DNA of 64,000 bases, taken from NCBI GenBank assembly GCA_002205965.3, contig NADL03000603.1:62001-126000 (forward strand). Reading direction: 5' to 3'. The position numbers and the translations under genes are program-made. Every line of letters starts with the position of its first letter. Within the stretch, counting starts at the first letter, position 1. This document shows positions 46,276 to 58,017 of this stretch, one piece after another. Source of the DNA: Kappaphycus alvarezii (lineage: Eukaryota; Rhodophyta; Florideophyceae; Gigartinales; Solieriaceae). Under the pieces are notes generated by a model that saw only the letters and a program-made list of their open reading frames with translations, had not been told where the DNA came from and searched no databases.

Positions 46276-46575
46276 AAAAAAAAGATTCACAACGGAGGCT
46301 CTGAATGGAAATGATAAAGAATACATCGCGACGAAGAAATATCCAGAAAGACAGAGTTGTACGTATATTGTTGATTGGCCCTAGGCTCCATGATCTGCTA
46401 ATTTTCTAATATGATAATTAACTGCCCGCTTAAAAGTCTTGTCTTAGGTTGTCGACACATGACAAAAGGGCATTTTACTGTGGAGTGTATCTCTGCTGCT
46501 TTGTAGACATTTTAGGGTATTCCATCTGATCGAGGTCATCTTCATGCTCCAGCTAGCTCTGTTGGGAACTTTGTT
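46276..46575. other. Spacer downstream of bZIP-like copy (X3)
   Basis: This is the counterpart of 1761-2048. It contains the empty E1 target site AATAC near 46320. I see nothing else. Confidence 0.5.
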
Positions 46576-47754
46576 CTAAGAGTTGTTGCAAAAGTTCTCT
46601 GAAATATCACCAGAGCCAAGATCTGTTTTCGAGAAACGGTAGTTCCGGCTTTGGGACCGCCGAGCGTTGTCTAGCGGGATTCGAAAAAGTATTTGCAGTC
46701 AGCCAACCACTGTCTGCACTTATCAACTGATCATTAGCTAGCCCTTGACTTAGAGTGCTTGATATTCCGGGCGTTGACACATTTCCGTCTGTGCTATCAA
46801 CCTCGGGTAGCGCGATGGAAGTAGAGATACCCAATATGTCATTGACATTAGGAGCACTAGATAAAGCCCCGACATCGTTTTCCTGATGCGAGACTGGGGC
46901 ATGAGCGTCGCAGAATGCTGGGTCAGCAACTTGAGGTAACGAATCTTTGTTGCCGAGCGACTGATTGAAGTGTTCGTCTTCAACAATAGGTGGTAGTTCA
47001 GGTAAAGTCGTTTGAACATTCCCAAGCGAGGTTGACTGTGATGCTTGGAGCCTCGCAACATCTGAACTTGCGCTGAATCTCGATGGCATGATCGCGCCAC
47101 ATGGCTGCCTCCGCCTCGGCTCTTTGAAGTTCCGCACGAAGACAGCGCTTCCGTCTTTTCTTCTGCAAATCCCTGAGAAGACAGAGCTGAGCACGGCGAA
47201 GGACCGATTCGTATACTTGCGATGCCTGGCTCGACTTTCTTTATTATAAAGGCGCCTTCTGTATTTTTCGTCATTTGTCAAGCCTCTGCCCGAGAGCAGG
47301 AGCAATTGGATTGGATTAGTCCATTGCGATATGCAGCAGATGTAATACTGGCATTCCGATCCAACTCCTGATCACGGAAACGCTTGTACTCCTCTCTTGC
47401 TTCTGTCGCCAATTTGATGCAGTCTTCTTCGGCTTGAGTAAGATTAGAAGGGTTTCTCGGAATTCAATCCATGAATGCTGCAAAACTCGGCGGCGAATTC
47501 GGAGGCACTTGGAATTTCGAGATCTTCTGGTTTGCGCTTGGGCAGAAAGATGGGTGAAGATGAGTCAAGGGTGGTTGGAGAAATGGCAGGTAGGACCTCT
47601 GGAAGATTCACGGGAACTACGACAGAGGATTGACGAAAAGAGGAGGCTGAGGAACAGGTTCAAGAGGTGCTGGCTTGTTGTGATTGGGGTAGGTTGGAAT
47701 GTGGGAGGTCCGTGTAGCAGGCCTTTGTTGAACTTCATGGTTGGTAGGATGCAT
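46576..47754 (-). pseudogene. bZIP-like gene, frameshifted copy (X3)
   Basis: This is the copy 3 counterpart of 2049-3233, with the same ATG (47754) and stop (46576). Single-base differences split the frame at several places, for example a lost base at CTTTCTTTATTATAAAG (near 47240) just before the basic region and another in the coil (near 47070). Long parts stay readable, including the acidic tail. Whether this is decay or sequencing noise cannot be told here. Confidence 0.62.
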
Positions 47755-49100
47755 TGCTGGTGGTGAACGTGCGGTGAGAAATTCAATCCAAGCGAAAAAA
47801 CGTTGAGTGCTTGGATACAGGCGTGGTTCGGAGAGTTGAAGAGAATGATATCGGGACCCCGAGGTAGATGAAGACGTATTTTGATGTGAAAAAGAACGTT
47901 TTCGCTACGAATTCGATTGGCGGGCGAACGTGGTCCAAATGAGAGGAATATCTTCTGTCAGTGTTAACTTGGGAAAAGGGAAAGAAAACAAGACTAAAAG
48001 AAAAGAAGATTGCTAGGAGGGATATTGTTCACGTGAAGAAACAATAGAGTGCAAGGCCGCTTGATTTTTGAAAAGACAACGATTGTTGACAGGATGTAAT
48101 TATGAATTGAGGTCAGGGAAGATTAAGGCAAAGGCGGAGGATGTTGAATGTGAGTGTGAGTACTTGTCCGTCTGTTGTTTTGTCGTGATTGGGTTCAGTA
48201 GAAAGGGGCAGGGAAAACGGGATGGAATGGGGGTATATAAAGACATAGGATGACGGCGGTTGGCCGGCTTGTATCTGGATTATGTCGGGTGCGCGGGGAT
48301 AACTGTGATGGTGTTCGTGGAGGATGTGAGTAGCACCGAGGTTGTTCACGCAGTGGCGTAGAACGTGTGGGAAGAAGTCGAGAGATAGTCATTTCGAGCA
48401 TTTCGAGCACTTGTTCGGGCGCTCTGAATCAATTGAGATTGCAGAAAATCAGGTTAATTACAAAATTTGCACTATTTTTTCTGAGGAGACAATGTCATTT
48501 GTGCTGGCCGGCTTCCTGGAATTCAATTTCTGCTGGCGATTTGTCGAGCCGGTGAGGGGAAGGGATTGTGCGGTCCAATGCGATACAGTACAGAACATCT
48601 GCACTGCAGGCCTTCTGTTACTGCAATGACGTATAGTACCTCTCTCGTTACGCAATGCCTACCTCCAAAACTTCCCCAGTCTCCAGCCCTCCATAGTCTC
48701 GCGGTAAACACTCCTGTATTTCCCCTGTAATGGAATGTCTTTCAGACCCGGCTACTGGTGCCGACGACTGTTTTGGTTAAATTTTTTTACAGTAATGTAA
48801 AATGTATTGTCCAATACGGTTAGGCAAGATCGGATTCGAACTGCCATATCGTACAATTTGACGGGATACCGGGGGCTAATGGGGGAATACGAGGTATTAA
48901 TTTACAGTACCGTTACAGATAAATTGGTTGATACGGTACCCAGTCAACTTGTATGTAGTGTAGTGGGTTAATAGGGTTAAATGGGGAATTTCTGGTCTAC
49001 ATGGGGAAGTTGGGCAGTTTTCCTGATGAAAGCAATACTGCAGAGCAGATGGGGCTAAGTTGAGTAGCCGCGGAACTTTCCTTGAGAACGGATGTTCTCT
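47755..49100. other. Upstream region of bZIP-like copy (X3)
   Basis: This is the counterpart of 3234-4598, with the TATA-like element near 48234. It shows the uninterrupted LINE B target ATACACACTTTGCAG near 49105. Confidence 0.5.
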
Positions 49101-49488
49101 GGAACATACACACTTTGCAGTACAGTACATAAAAGTTGTGGCCAAGAGTCGCTAAAAATTCCAAACAAACTGGCGTTAATCTGGACGAGATTCGCCGCAA
49201 GACGAGCGAACAATGCTGGCTGCGCATCCGCAATCGGGACAGCTGACCGTGCGGCAATGCCAGTCGCAACCCAGTTGGCAAAGTCCGAGCAGTCGTGTGC
49301 CAGCCCTCGCACGTGGAAACTGGAAGGCAATGAAGCGATACAGAGAACCTTCTGAACGTACAAGTCGGTAAAGCGAGTGTTCTTGCCAAGGCGAGCACGG
49401 GGTTGAGTGGGCATCACAACAGGGAGGGGGCAGGCTGCAGTCAAAGGATGGATGCGGTTACTTCACAATAGTCTGTGCTCCCGTTCTC
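49101..49488 (-). mobile_element. LINE B2 3' fragment (X3)
   Basis: This is the counterpart of 8520-8905. Confidence 0.5.
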
Positions 49489-50500
49489 TCCAAGGGGGAA
49501 CGTTTGGGTGTTTTACTCTTGGAAGATATATCCGATCTATCCCATGGTTTTCCAGACAACCACAATCGACTCAAAAAAGGTATACCGCACAGTAATGGGG
49601 AAGGAACTAAGCTCCCAAAATGCTACTTTCAGGCCAGCCATCAAGCAGGCCGCATGACATGACGGCTGCTGCAGCGTGCCTTTGCATCAAACCCCCCGAA
49701 CATTTCCGCACGTCTCCAGTGCCCTCACAGCCACGTTCCTTGGCACGTCATTTAGCACTGCACATGCATCCGGGTGCCAACCTCCAAGAGTAGAGATTGG
49801 CACAGGCACGAGCCAACCTCTGGTGGAGGTCGCGATAAAGGATTGATATCTTCTCTGCTTTGCATCTCCAAGCGCCTTGATGTCCGGGCGAACTGCACGG
49901 GCGCATTGTGGGGGCTCGATGACAGGGTGTCGGGCGGCTTTAGCGAGGTCTGCCGCAAACAACCGTGTTTACAAGTCATGTCGCCACCCGCGGGTGAATC
50001 CATAGCTACAGCACAACGCGTGGCCACCGTACTGATCCGTGAGTGCCGTGCATCCCCCTTGTGGCAGTTTGAAGCTGGAGGAAACAGTGGTACCCGGCAA
50101 TTGAACTGCAACCACGTCTTGTAATTGCGGTCCGAGATGTAGGTGCGCGGGCCTAGAGCCGGTTGACATGAAAGCCAGTCCTTCGAACTATCCACTGATA
50201 ACGCGGCTCGGAATGCTAAGATCCTCTCATCGGCCTTTGGCATGGCGCCAAAGGCCTTTTTCTTAACTGGTCGAGCGAGTTCCACTTGCCCAAACCGCTG
50301 CATTGAGCCGATAGCCGTGAACTGAGCAATCTTCCCGGGTGCCACTTGTGTCTTCCATTCGTCGTGCGTCCAAACTACGGATTTGTAAGATTGGAGAGCA
50401 ATGTTCGGTAGTACAGGGAGAAGGGTAGATCACAAGCTACGCGTAAGAGGTACCGATGAAATGAATGCAGGGATCGCACTGAGCTTAGCGGAGCGGAGCA
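49489..50500 (-). mobile_element. LINE B relic (X3)
   Basis: This is the counterpart of 8906-9950. One frame (49752-50345) is open from QVAPGKIAQFTA through the zinc knuckle, and a second (49687-49962) carries KAARHPVIEPP and RPDIKALG. Confidence 0.58.
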
Positions 50501-50622
50501 CGATGGCAAATGTTGGCTTGCGGGGCCTAAAGGGCGCAATATGTAGTTGTAATTCCCGAAAAGATACCAAGGTGGACCGCTGATTGCGACGCGGGGGATT
50601 CGGGTAATATATATTTGGAAAG

Positions 50623-50764
50623 AGGGAAGATTTGGGTGTTTTACTCTTGGAAGATGTACCCGATCTATCCGATAGTTTTCCAAACAACCACAATCGACTC
50701 AAAAAGGTATGCAGACACAGTAATGGATAAGGAACTACACTCCCTAAAAGGCTACCTTCAGGCC
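50623..50764 (-). mobile_element. LINE B 3'-terminal copy (X3)
   Basis: This is the same insertion as 10042-10183, flanked by ATATTTGGAAAG at 50611-50622 and 50765-50776. Confidence 0.7.
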
Positions 50765-50868
50765 ATATTTGGAAAGTAATACCATTCCTGAAGCAATAGC
50801 GCAGACGAGGCAGACGAGGCCTAATTTGAGTATCCATTGGTATATCTGTTGGGGTTTGAGTTTATTCG

Positions 50869-51424
50869 TGGTAGATCTTTACGAGTTGAACAATACGGAA
50901 CAGAAGCGTGCGTGGGGTACTCAAAAATAAGGTACGAATGCGGGCGACGGGTGGAAACCTGTCGCGCCTGCATCACCTAGAGACTAAACCCAAAACGGCT
51001 AACGAAGTCGCGAAGCTCCTGTTGAGGGGAGTAACCGCGACGAGAAGCAGCGAAGGAAGCAAGGCGGCGGAAGAAACCCTGGCCGTCGTCGCCCAAGATG
51101 CCATAGATATCATCACGACAGGGAGAGGAGGATATCGTTTTGGTCGCGGTAAGTGCCGTAATGATGAGGTTTCTCGCGCTCTGTGAGTGTCGCGGCAACG
51201 CGTATGGTAACTGTACTTGGAGAGATGTGGCGACGCGCAGAGGGGTGCGCAACCGTAAAATCGACGACGATATCAGTACAGTGAAGCCCATGGGCAGCGG
51301 GAATGTAAATATCCATTCGTAACGCTGGGGACTCCGAATGCACAGACGAATTAGGAACATGGTAGAGTAGCGGATGCTCGACGTGGGCGACGATCCCAAC
51401 TTCCTTACAGAAGCGGGCGAGGAC
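50869..51424 (-). mobile_element. LINE A' 3' fragment with endonuclease (X3)
   Basis: This is the counterpart of 10279-10835. RMDIYIP and VVDFTVAHP are readable in one frame together with the preceding FCKEVGIVAHVEHPLL. Confidence 0.62.
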
Positions 51425-51486
51425 AGATAGGGATAAATCTTCAGGATAAGAGGTACTCAGAACCAATTACCCCAAGAAGGAGGTGT
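51425..51486 (-). repeat. Terminal fragment of an E-family LTR (X3)
   Basis: This is the counterpart of 10836-10896. Confidence 0.5.
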
Positions 51487-52627
51487 TGTATTATTGACAA
51501 AGGTAGTATGAACAGATGAATGAACAGATAAATGAATGGCCAATGTCCTTCTCTTGTTTATTATGTTCGAAACTTAGTCCCCCATTGGTTACTTTTCTTC
51601 TAGTCTCCTCTGTTTTGAAAATCAAGATCAATCAACGCCGGCGGACATGAATTGGGGTATTGTCAGTTGCACACATGTGAAGTGCATGGGTCAGTTTCAC
51701 AGGTGTCATACAAAAGGTAGATCTGTAGCTTACACTTATCACCCATGCGTTTTCCATCACATACACGTGTCACATCGCGTATGGCATTCTAAATGACTGC
51801 CACCGCCTACACGATTCGATCCGCAAGGATGCCGTGAACGGCCAAGACGTCACCGGCTCATCTATTAACTGTTGTCATAGTATTTGGCCTTAATTGAAAG
51901 TGGCAAGAGGTGCCAATGTACGTTTCGACATCACTCCTCCTCAATGGCTCCTTCAAGCCCTATCCTGAGAATTATTTGTTTAACTCGGTGGGATTGAGTG
52001 GTTTGGTAAGTATATTTGCGTCACTGTCCTCAGAAGTTACATATACTACGTCCAGGGGCGATTGGTTTACTAGTTCCAGAATGAAGTGCATGCGAACGTC
52101 GATGTGCTTTGCACGTCCAGATGGACAACGCTCACCTGTTGCACAATTAATGGCTGATTGGTTGTCCAACCGCAGACCTATCGGGGCATCCATGCGAACC
52201 TGGCTTCCTTCAGCACTCGCGAGACCCAAACTGTCTCCTGTGCAGGCAGAGTCATGGCGTGACACTTAGACTCGCACGTAGACAGGTCAACTGTGGACTG
52301 CTTCTCGGAGCCCTATATGCATGCTGCGTTCCGAGCTTCACCATGTACCCGACATCGACTGCGATCTTCGCTGTCACCTGAATAATCAGAATCAATATAG
52401 GCCTGCAACATCAATTCACCGAACTTATACACTAATTTGTAGTCATAGGTACCTCGGAGATAGCGTAGTACCCGTTTCACAACGCGATGATAGCACGCTG
52501 TTGGTGCTTTCTGGTATCTGGCCAGGATGAGTACCAGTGCAAGGATATCCAGGCAAGTCCTAAGTGCCAAGCACAGTAAAAACCCGATCATCAGCTGGTA
52601 GCGTTCCAGCAGCGCGCACTTGTCTTT
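51487..52627 (-). mobile_element. Copia element Cm, 3' part (X3)
   Basis: This is the 3' LTR (51487-51933) and RNase H region of the same Copia copy as in X1, cut by element D at the same base. It is broken in several places. The rest should lie beyond element D, outside the window. Confidence 0.72.
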
Positions 52628-53355
52628 TGTGATGCAACGTCACCAATATGGGGACAAAGCCACCGGGTGTTCAGGCAGCTTTCTCGGTAGGCGGTAGAAC
52701 GTTGGATGAATACCAGGAAAGGTGTGAAATACCTAGAGAACTAGGGCGCGAGTGGCTAGTAAACCAAAAAACAAAGGGGCGGCGCTAGGTCGACCAACCA
52801 AGGCCCCGGCCAACTGACAAAAAGGTGTCACAATAAACGTTAGCGAAGCGCAGGCTCGTATGCCCAAGTTGGAAAAGGGTGGCAGTGCCCAATGGTTCCA
52901 AGGATGGGGATTCCCAAGCGCTAAGGGGTTGGTTGCCCGTTTACTCAGTAGTGGCAAGTTGACAAGCGCTAAATACTAAGTTAGCAGTTAGAGTAGCTAC
53001 TGTAAAGTTAACGGTTAATATAGAAATACAAGTAAACCTAAAGCTATTAGGTAATTAGTGGCTTTCCAGTCCTGAGCTGGCGGGGTGAGCCGTGAGATCA
53101 AAAGTCGCGTGTGTGACCTCGCATATAGTGCACGCGCATGGCTTAAATTGCCAAAATTGCCGGGACAGTTGTCCCCTTACTGTAGTATACAGCATTACAG
53201 TCCCATGCACTCTTACAGTGCAAGTGTACACTGTACACTCTGGTGGCGAGTGCGATGCGCCGTGCGCGTAGGTTGTTACTGTAGAACCAAAATAAACATG
53301 AGTGGTAAAACATTACCAAAAAAATACGATTCCAAATGTACCGTTTGGCGACTTT

Positions 53356-53364
53356 GCGCCCGTG
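53356..53364 (+). repeat. Target-site duplication of LINE A (left)
   Basis: GCGCCCGTG occurs here and at 57790-57798. The intact site in X1 is at about 12778. Confidence 0.88.
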
Positions 53365-53479
53365 GTGGTAGATCTTTATTTGTCGTACAATGTCGCACAG
53401 AGGCGTGCGGAGGTATTTATAAATTAACTACGGATGCAGGCGGCGGGTAGAAACTTGTCGCGCCTGCATTATTTGGAGA

Positions 53480-56284
53480 CTAAATGCAAACGGGTAACGA
53501 AGTCGCGGAGCTGTTGAGGGGAGGAACCGCGACGGGAAGCAGCGAAGGAAGCAAGGCGGCGGAAAAAAGCCTTACCGTCGTCGCCCAAGGCGCCATAGAT
53601 ATCAATCCCGACGGGGAGAGGAGGATATCGTTTCGGTTGCAGTAAGTGCCGTAATGACGATGTTTCTCGCGCTCTGCGAGTGTCGCGGCGGCGCCGGCAG
53701 TAACCGTACTTGGCGAAATGTGGCGGCGTGCGGAGGGGTGGGCAACAGTAACGTCGACGGCTATATCGGTACTGTGAAGCCCGTATGCAGCGGGTATGTA
53801 AATATCCATTCGTAGCACGGGGGACTCCGAATGCCCAGATGAGTCGGGAACCTGGTGGAGGAGCGGATGTTCGACGAGGGCGACGATCCCAACTTCCTGC
53901 AGTAGCGGGCAAGAACGTTGCGGAGGATGTGGTGACGACGAGTCATTCCGTCTTCGTATTTGCAGGTCAACGCGTGTTGACCACTTGGATCTAAGACGGG
54001 TGCGATGTCGGCCGAGCGGCGGGAGCAGACCGGACAGCGAGTAGATCCAGGGAATAGCGCGATGCCGAGACGTAGAGCCAGAGCGACTTTCCAGGCGGAA
54101 GAGGACATGTACGTACCGCGGTGGGGGTGAGGAAGCGAAGAGAAAACAGTCGATGCGGAGGATGTGCGCACGGAGAGGAGCCGTGCTCGGTCGTGGGCTG
54201 CCGCGGACGAGAACAAGCTATCGGACTTCGATAGCATGAGTTCAGTTGTGATCGCAGACTGGAGCCTTTCGCCGGGGACCGGCGATGAACAACGCTCGAA
54301 AAGAGCCGTAGCTGTAAGCGACGAAGACAGCTGCGGGTGGCGGGAGGATAAGAGCGAGATGGCAGACCGAGGGATCTCTTCCAAGTGGCGGTCCTGGGAA
54401 AGGGTAAGCAGGTCGGAGATAAGTCGAAAAGAATCAATTACAGATGCTGCGTATGCAGCCTCGGTAATGTCTGAAGTTTGCAGGAGACCTAGACCGCCCA
54501 TTGAGAAGGGGAGAGAGGCTTGGAGCCAGGCTCGCTCTGGACAGGGCAGCTGCAATTGGTGGAACGCTTCCCTCTGCTTCTGATCGAAGCTAGCGGCGAG
54601 AACCGCAGATTGAGTGGAGGGAAGCGTACGCAGCAAGTGCATGACCTTGGAGGCGTTCGCGCAGAAGCGGTGTAAGTGGAAAGCCAATTGAGCATCATCC
54701 AAGTCTCGAAGGGATTGGAAGATGCGGTCAACTTTTTTGGCGGCCTGCGAAAAATTGGGAAACAAAAGCGTCCGAGCCAATCGGGGATCCCAGCACGATA
54801 AAACCAGGGGGGGTTGAAAAGGGGCAAGGAAGTGCCAAAGGGGAGTGGGAAGGGGAGAAGCCGTAAACTTGGGTCTTGGCAAGGTTGAGCTGGAACCCTA
54901 GTGGACCTCCTTCAAGCTGGATGAAACGGATGGCAGCAGCGGCTTGGGATCGAGGAAGAACAATGTTACCGTCATCTGCGTACCAAGCGTTCAGGGCAGG
55001 TGAGAACTTCTCCTGTAACGATAGCAAGAGCGGATGGAGAGCCAGGGCAAAGAGCAAGGGACCGAGGGGATCACCTTGCTGAGTGCCCTCTGAACTACGG
55101 ACATAGTAGGGTCCGAAAGCAAGCTCTGTAGGAGCATCGTAACAAGAGTGTACCCACCGTGCGAGGCCTGGGGCATGTGTCTGTACGGCTTCCAGAATGC
55201 GCTGGCGGGAGATGCAATTGAAAGCGTTGCGAGCATCTATCTGGACCAAGACGTGATCGTGGAACTCGGGTCTCTGGGAAAGACGACGCACAGAATGAAT
55301 TATTGCATCGATGCCGTTCTTGACGCCTACCCCGACCTGATGGGGCAGAAGGTAAGAGCGGATGGCGGGGGTGGCTTTGTGTGCCGCGAGCCTAGAAATT
55401 AGGCGCCGGTAGAGAAGCCCAACCGCAATCGGACGGATTCCCCCGTTTGGCTTCGGCAGCGCAATAAGACGGCCTCCGCAGAAATACGGGCGGCACGCGG
55501 CCGGCAGATCGCTGTTCAAACAGAGGTTGAGGAACTTTGTCAGGGCATGTAGGCAATCCCTCGCGGGCGTGACCCCACCTGCCGGGCGAAGCAGCATTCG
55601 CAGGAACACTGGGGATAGACCATCGGCCCCAGGAGCGGTTGAAGGATCCAGGCTGTGAATGGCACGGCGGACATCCGAGACCGAGAACTTTAGCGCCGGA
55701 GGCAAACCGTGAGGGGGCATGGGAGTGATTGGGATGGGGGGCGGGGGATGAAGTGAAGCCAAGGATTGAAAGGTAGCTTCGCTGGGGGAGAGTGGGGGAT
55801 CGACTTGGAGAAGGGCTGCTGTGGCCCGGGAAGGGCTACCCCGGGAGAGGAAGCGACGGCATCTGCGAAGGGCCGTGTCAGGGCGGGCGAGGGTGGGAGG
55901 GGATGGAATCGGAGAGGGGGTGGCGGAGATGAACAACGAGGAGGCCTCATCGAAGAGGTCATCATAGAGGCGGCTAGAGGCCATGCGGATGCGGTCGACA
56001 AGGCTGGAGCAATTTTCCCTGCGGCGGCGGCCAAGAGCGCGGGGGCGGTTGTGTCGGAAAACCAACTTCGGGATGGCAAGAAGTTCCAGAAGGGCTCGAG
56101 TCCTGTGCTCTGGCGATGGAGCAGATATAACGCGGTACAAGGCAGCAAAGTATAAGTCGTAAGCCGCGGCTTGGACCGGGCGAGGAATGAAGGTGAGAAC
56201 AGGGAAGGGGGCGGAGAGGAGGGAGCGGAAGGTGAGGGGTGACTGGGATGGTCCTGAAACTAGATTCACAGCTGGGAGATTCAT
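53480..56284 (-). pseudogene. LINE A ORF2: reverse transcriptase + restriction-like endonuclease
   Basis: This ORF of about 930 codons begins at the ATG at 56284. Residues 1-190 have no known domain. The RT spans about 200-470, with VQIDARNAF (348-354, catalytic Asp), QGDPLGP (403-409), WYADD (435-438, catalytic Asp pair) and LNLAKTQV. A thumb-like region follows, then CPVC...HALTC (C-x2-C-x16-H-x3-C), RRHH, RMDIYIP, VDVTVAHP and HYGTYC, the PD-(D/E)XK-like nuclease that would nick the target. The frame changes near 54740 and again before the nuclease, where CTGCAGGAAG replaces TGCAAGGAAG. A local excursion at residues 80-100 is restored. Breaks differ from the X1 copy. Confidence 0.82.
56281..56284 (-). 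promoter_or_regulatory. ATGA stop-start overlap of LINE A ORFs
   Basis: The ORF2 ATG (56284-56282) overlaps the ORF1 TGA (56283-56281). The same overlap is at 8082-8079. This suggests termination-reinitiation of ORF2, known from some LINEs such as SART1. Confidence 0.7.
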
Positions 56285-57454
56285 GCGTTAGGATCCATGT
56301 CGGCATCGGGGGCAGGAATGTGTTCGAGGAGACCATAGGGGTTGGTGTCTGCTGGTGTAGTAGGGAGCGGAGGGATGGGCGATTGGGCATTCGGGGCGCC
56401 GACTGTAATCCAGCCATCCGTTTGAGGCGGAACAGGGGCAGTCTGGGTACGGCGGCGTTTGAATCCACCTGCCGCTGCTGGTGGGGGAGGCAGAGGGACT
56501 GCTCCAGGGAAACCAGGGAGGTCCGAAAGTTTGGCAAGTATTTTCGTATCGATATCCCGGAGAGCGGTGGCGAAGGATCGAGCCGGAGACCATTTGCAAT
56601 TGTCGTCTTCCAAGCGAGAGATTTCAGAACGCAGACCTTGCCATACTGCAACGAGGTCATCAGCCGAGAGATCATTCTCTAGATCCATTATGCCGGAGAA
56701 GGTAAGCTTTGGTGCGTCGAAGTTGTCAGAATGCTGCGCTAGGGTGCGGTAAGAGTCGTATGCAGCGTTGACCGTAGATAAGTCGCGCTCCGCCGCACAG
56801 ATATAGAAGTGGTTCGGATCTGCGGATTGGATAATGGAGCAGGAACCAGGGAATCCCCCGGCAGAGATGGCGGCGCGAAACTGGGATGGGTTGTGGATCT
56901 GGAAGGTCGACGGAACAGAAACGCGAACGAAACGCTTCTGATTACCTCCGAAAAGGCCGCGGGTGGCATTGCGAACAGTGCCTGCAAACTTACGGGCTAG
57001 GCGGGCGTCGTCGAGATCGCGATGCTCAGTCAAGCCTTGACGACCGAGGGCGGAAGCCGCCGAATAGGGTGGGTCCGCACCGGGCTGGGGCCGCCGGAGC
57101 TTTGACTGCTCGCAGATACGGGGCCGGTGCTGTGGCCGCAGGATCCTCTTCAGGCGAGTTGGCGTCGGAAGCGGAAGGAGAACGGGGTGCGGAAACGTCA
57201 ACGCCGACAAGCGCGTTAAGAATGTTCAGGACAGACCTAAACTGCGGGTTGTTCTGGAAAGACGGCTTAAGCGCGTTGAACGTAGAGGTTTGCAGGGCGG
57301 ATGCGAGGAAATGATCGGTTGATGCGGGGTCAGCAAGGTTCACAGCTCCGTCAAGCAGTGAGGCGGATTTAACCAAGAAATCCAGCGCAGCATGTGATAG
57401 AGCAACGACGGGGTTGCTGAGGGTGGCAGCGGGACGGTTTGTTTTCGGCGCCAT
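56281..57454 (-). pseudogene. LINE A ORF1
   Basis: This ORF of about 390 codons runs from the ATG at 57454 (MAPKTNRPAATL) to a TGA at 56281. The N-terminus is Ala-rich and helical (VKSASLLDGAVNLADPAST). The middle holds KRFVRVSVPSTF and PNHFYICAAERDL. The C-terminus is Pro-rich (PLPPPPAAAGG, PQSPIPPLP-like). No zinc knuckle or RRM is recognised. It should be the RNA-binding partner of ORF2, by analogy with other two-ORF LINEs. The frame changes once near 57060. The last four bases (ATGA) are shared with the ORF2 start. Confidence 0.68.
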
Positions 57455-57862
57455 ATAGTGTGGTATGACGAGGGCTGGCCTAAGGACCGATGAAGAAAGG
57501 GACCGAAGGGGCGGGACTGCACGTGCAGGCGCGAGATCACTCGGGTAGTCGGGAGATCACAGACACGAAATAGTGTTACCCGCGGGAGTAAATACTTGAA
57601 AAACAAAAAGAGAAAGCAACAAAAACAAGAAGGATGAACGCGTTTCGCGAGAAGGAACCGCGAGCGCTGGTGCGAGACGCACGCGGTGGGGTCAGTACGG
57701 CGGATACGAGAAGAGGGAAGGGGATAGAGGCGACAGAGTTGTGCAACGATATATGTAATGGCGGTAGCGCGTTGAGCAGTAATTATACTGCGCCCGTGGG
57801 AACATGTCCCAAAATAACCCAAAAATAAAGGGTCAAAGAGCCCCGACGGGCGAGGCACTACA

Positions 57863-57872
57863 CGTCCCCCCC
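57863..57872 (-). promoter_or_regulatory. Element D polypurine tract
   Basis: GGGGGGGACG on the minus strand lies directly before the D LTR, which sets the element's orientation. Confidence 0.6.
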
Positions 57873-57930
57873 GTTAAGGCGCAAAGTCGACACCGGCTTG
57901 GGCTCGCCCGACCGCAAGGTCTCAAAGTGG

Positions 57931-57937
57931 TATAAAA
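57931..57937 (+). promoter_or_regulatory. TATA box of antisense unit
   Basis: TATAAAA lies 81 bases upstream of the first plus-strand ATG (58018) in the interior of element D. Confidence 0.45.
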
Positions 57938-58017
57938 CCGTCGTGGCAGTACTGCCTTCTACATCCCGTCGCTTCCGTCACCATCTGCATCACTTGCCCT
58001 GCCTGGTCCGCATCTCA

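Larger units (their letters stand above)
53365..57789 (-). mobile_element. LINE A, full-length copy
   Basis: This is a 4.4 kb minus-strand LINE with a 5' UTR (57789-57455), ORF1, ORF2 and a short 3' UTR ending without poly(A). The 9-base duplication GCGCCCGTG shows that both ends are intact and the target was the D LTR. ORF1 and ORF2 overlap by ATGA. The only endonuclease seen is the restriction-like domain at the C-terminus of ORF2, as in the R2-like LINE clades. It is almost identical to the 5157-8379 copy. A few frame changes affect both ORFs. Confidence 0.9.
52628..57862 (-). repeat. Element D 3' LTR, split by LINE A
   Basis: The LTR parts 52628-53364 and 57790-57862 together match the 805-base solo LTR at 12046-12850. 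It starts TGTGATG and ends CACTACA. Confidence 0.8.

Noticed and set aside
52628-57862. Element D in plus orientation, with the plus-strand frames as gag
   Set aside because: No TGG primer site follows the LTR, while a G-rich purine tract on the minus strand and the minus-strand chromodomain agree with each other. AATAAA motifs on the plus strand of the LTR keep some doubt.
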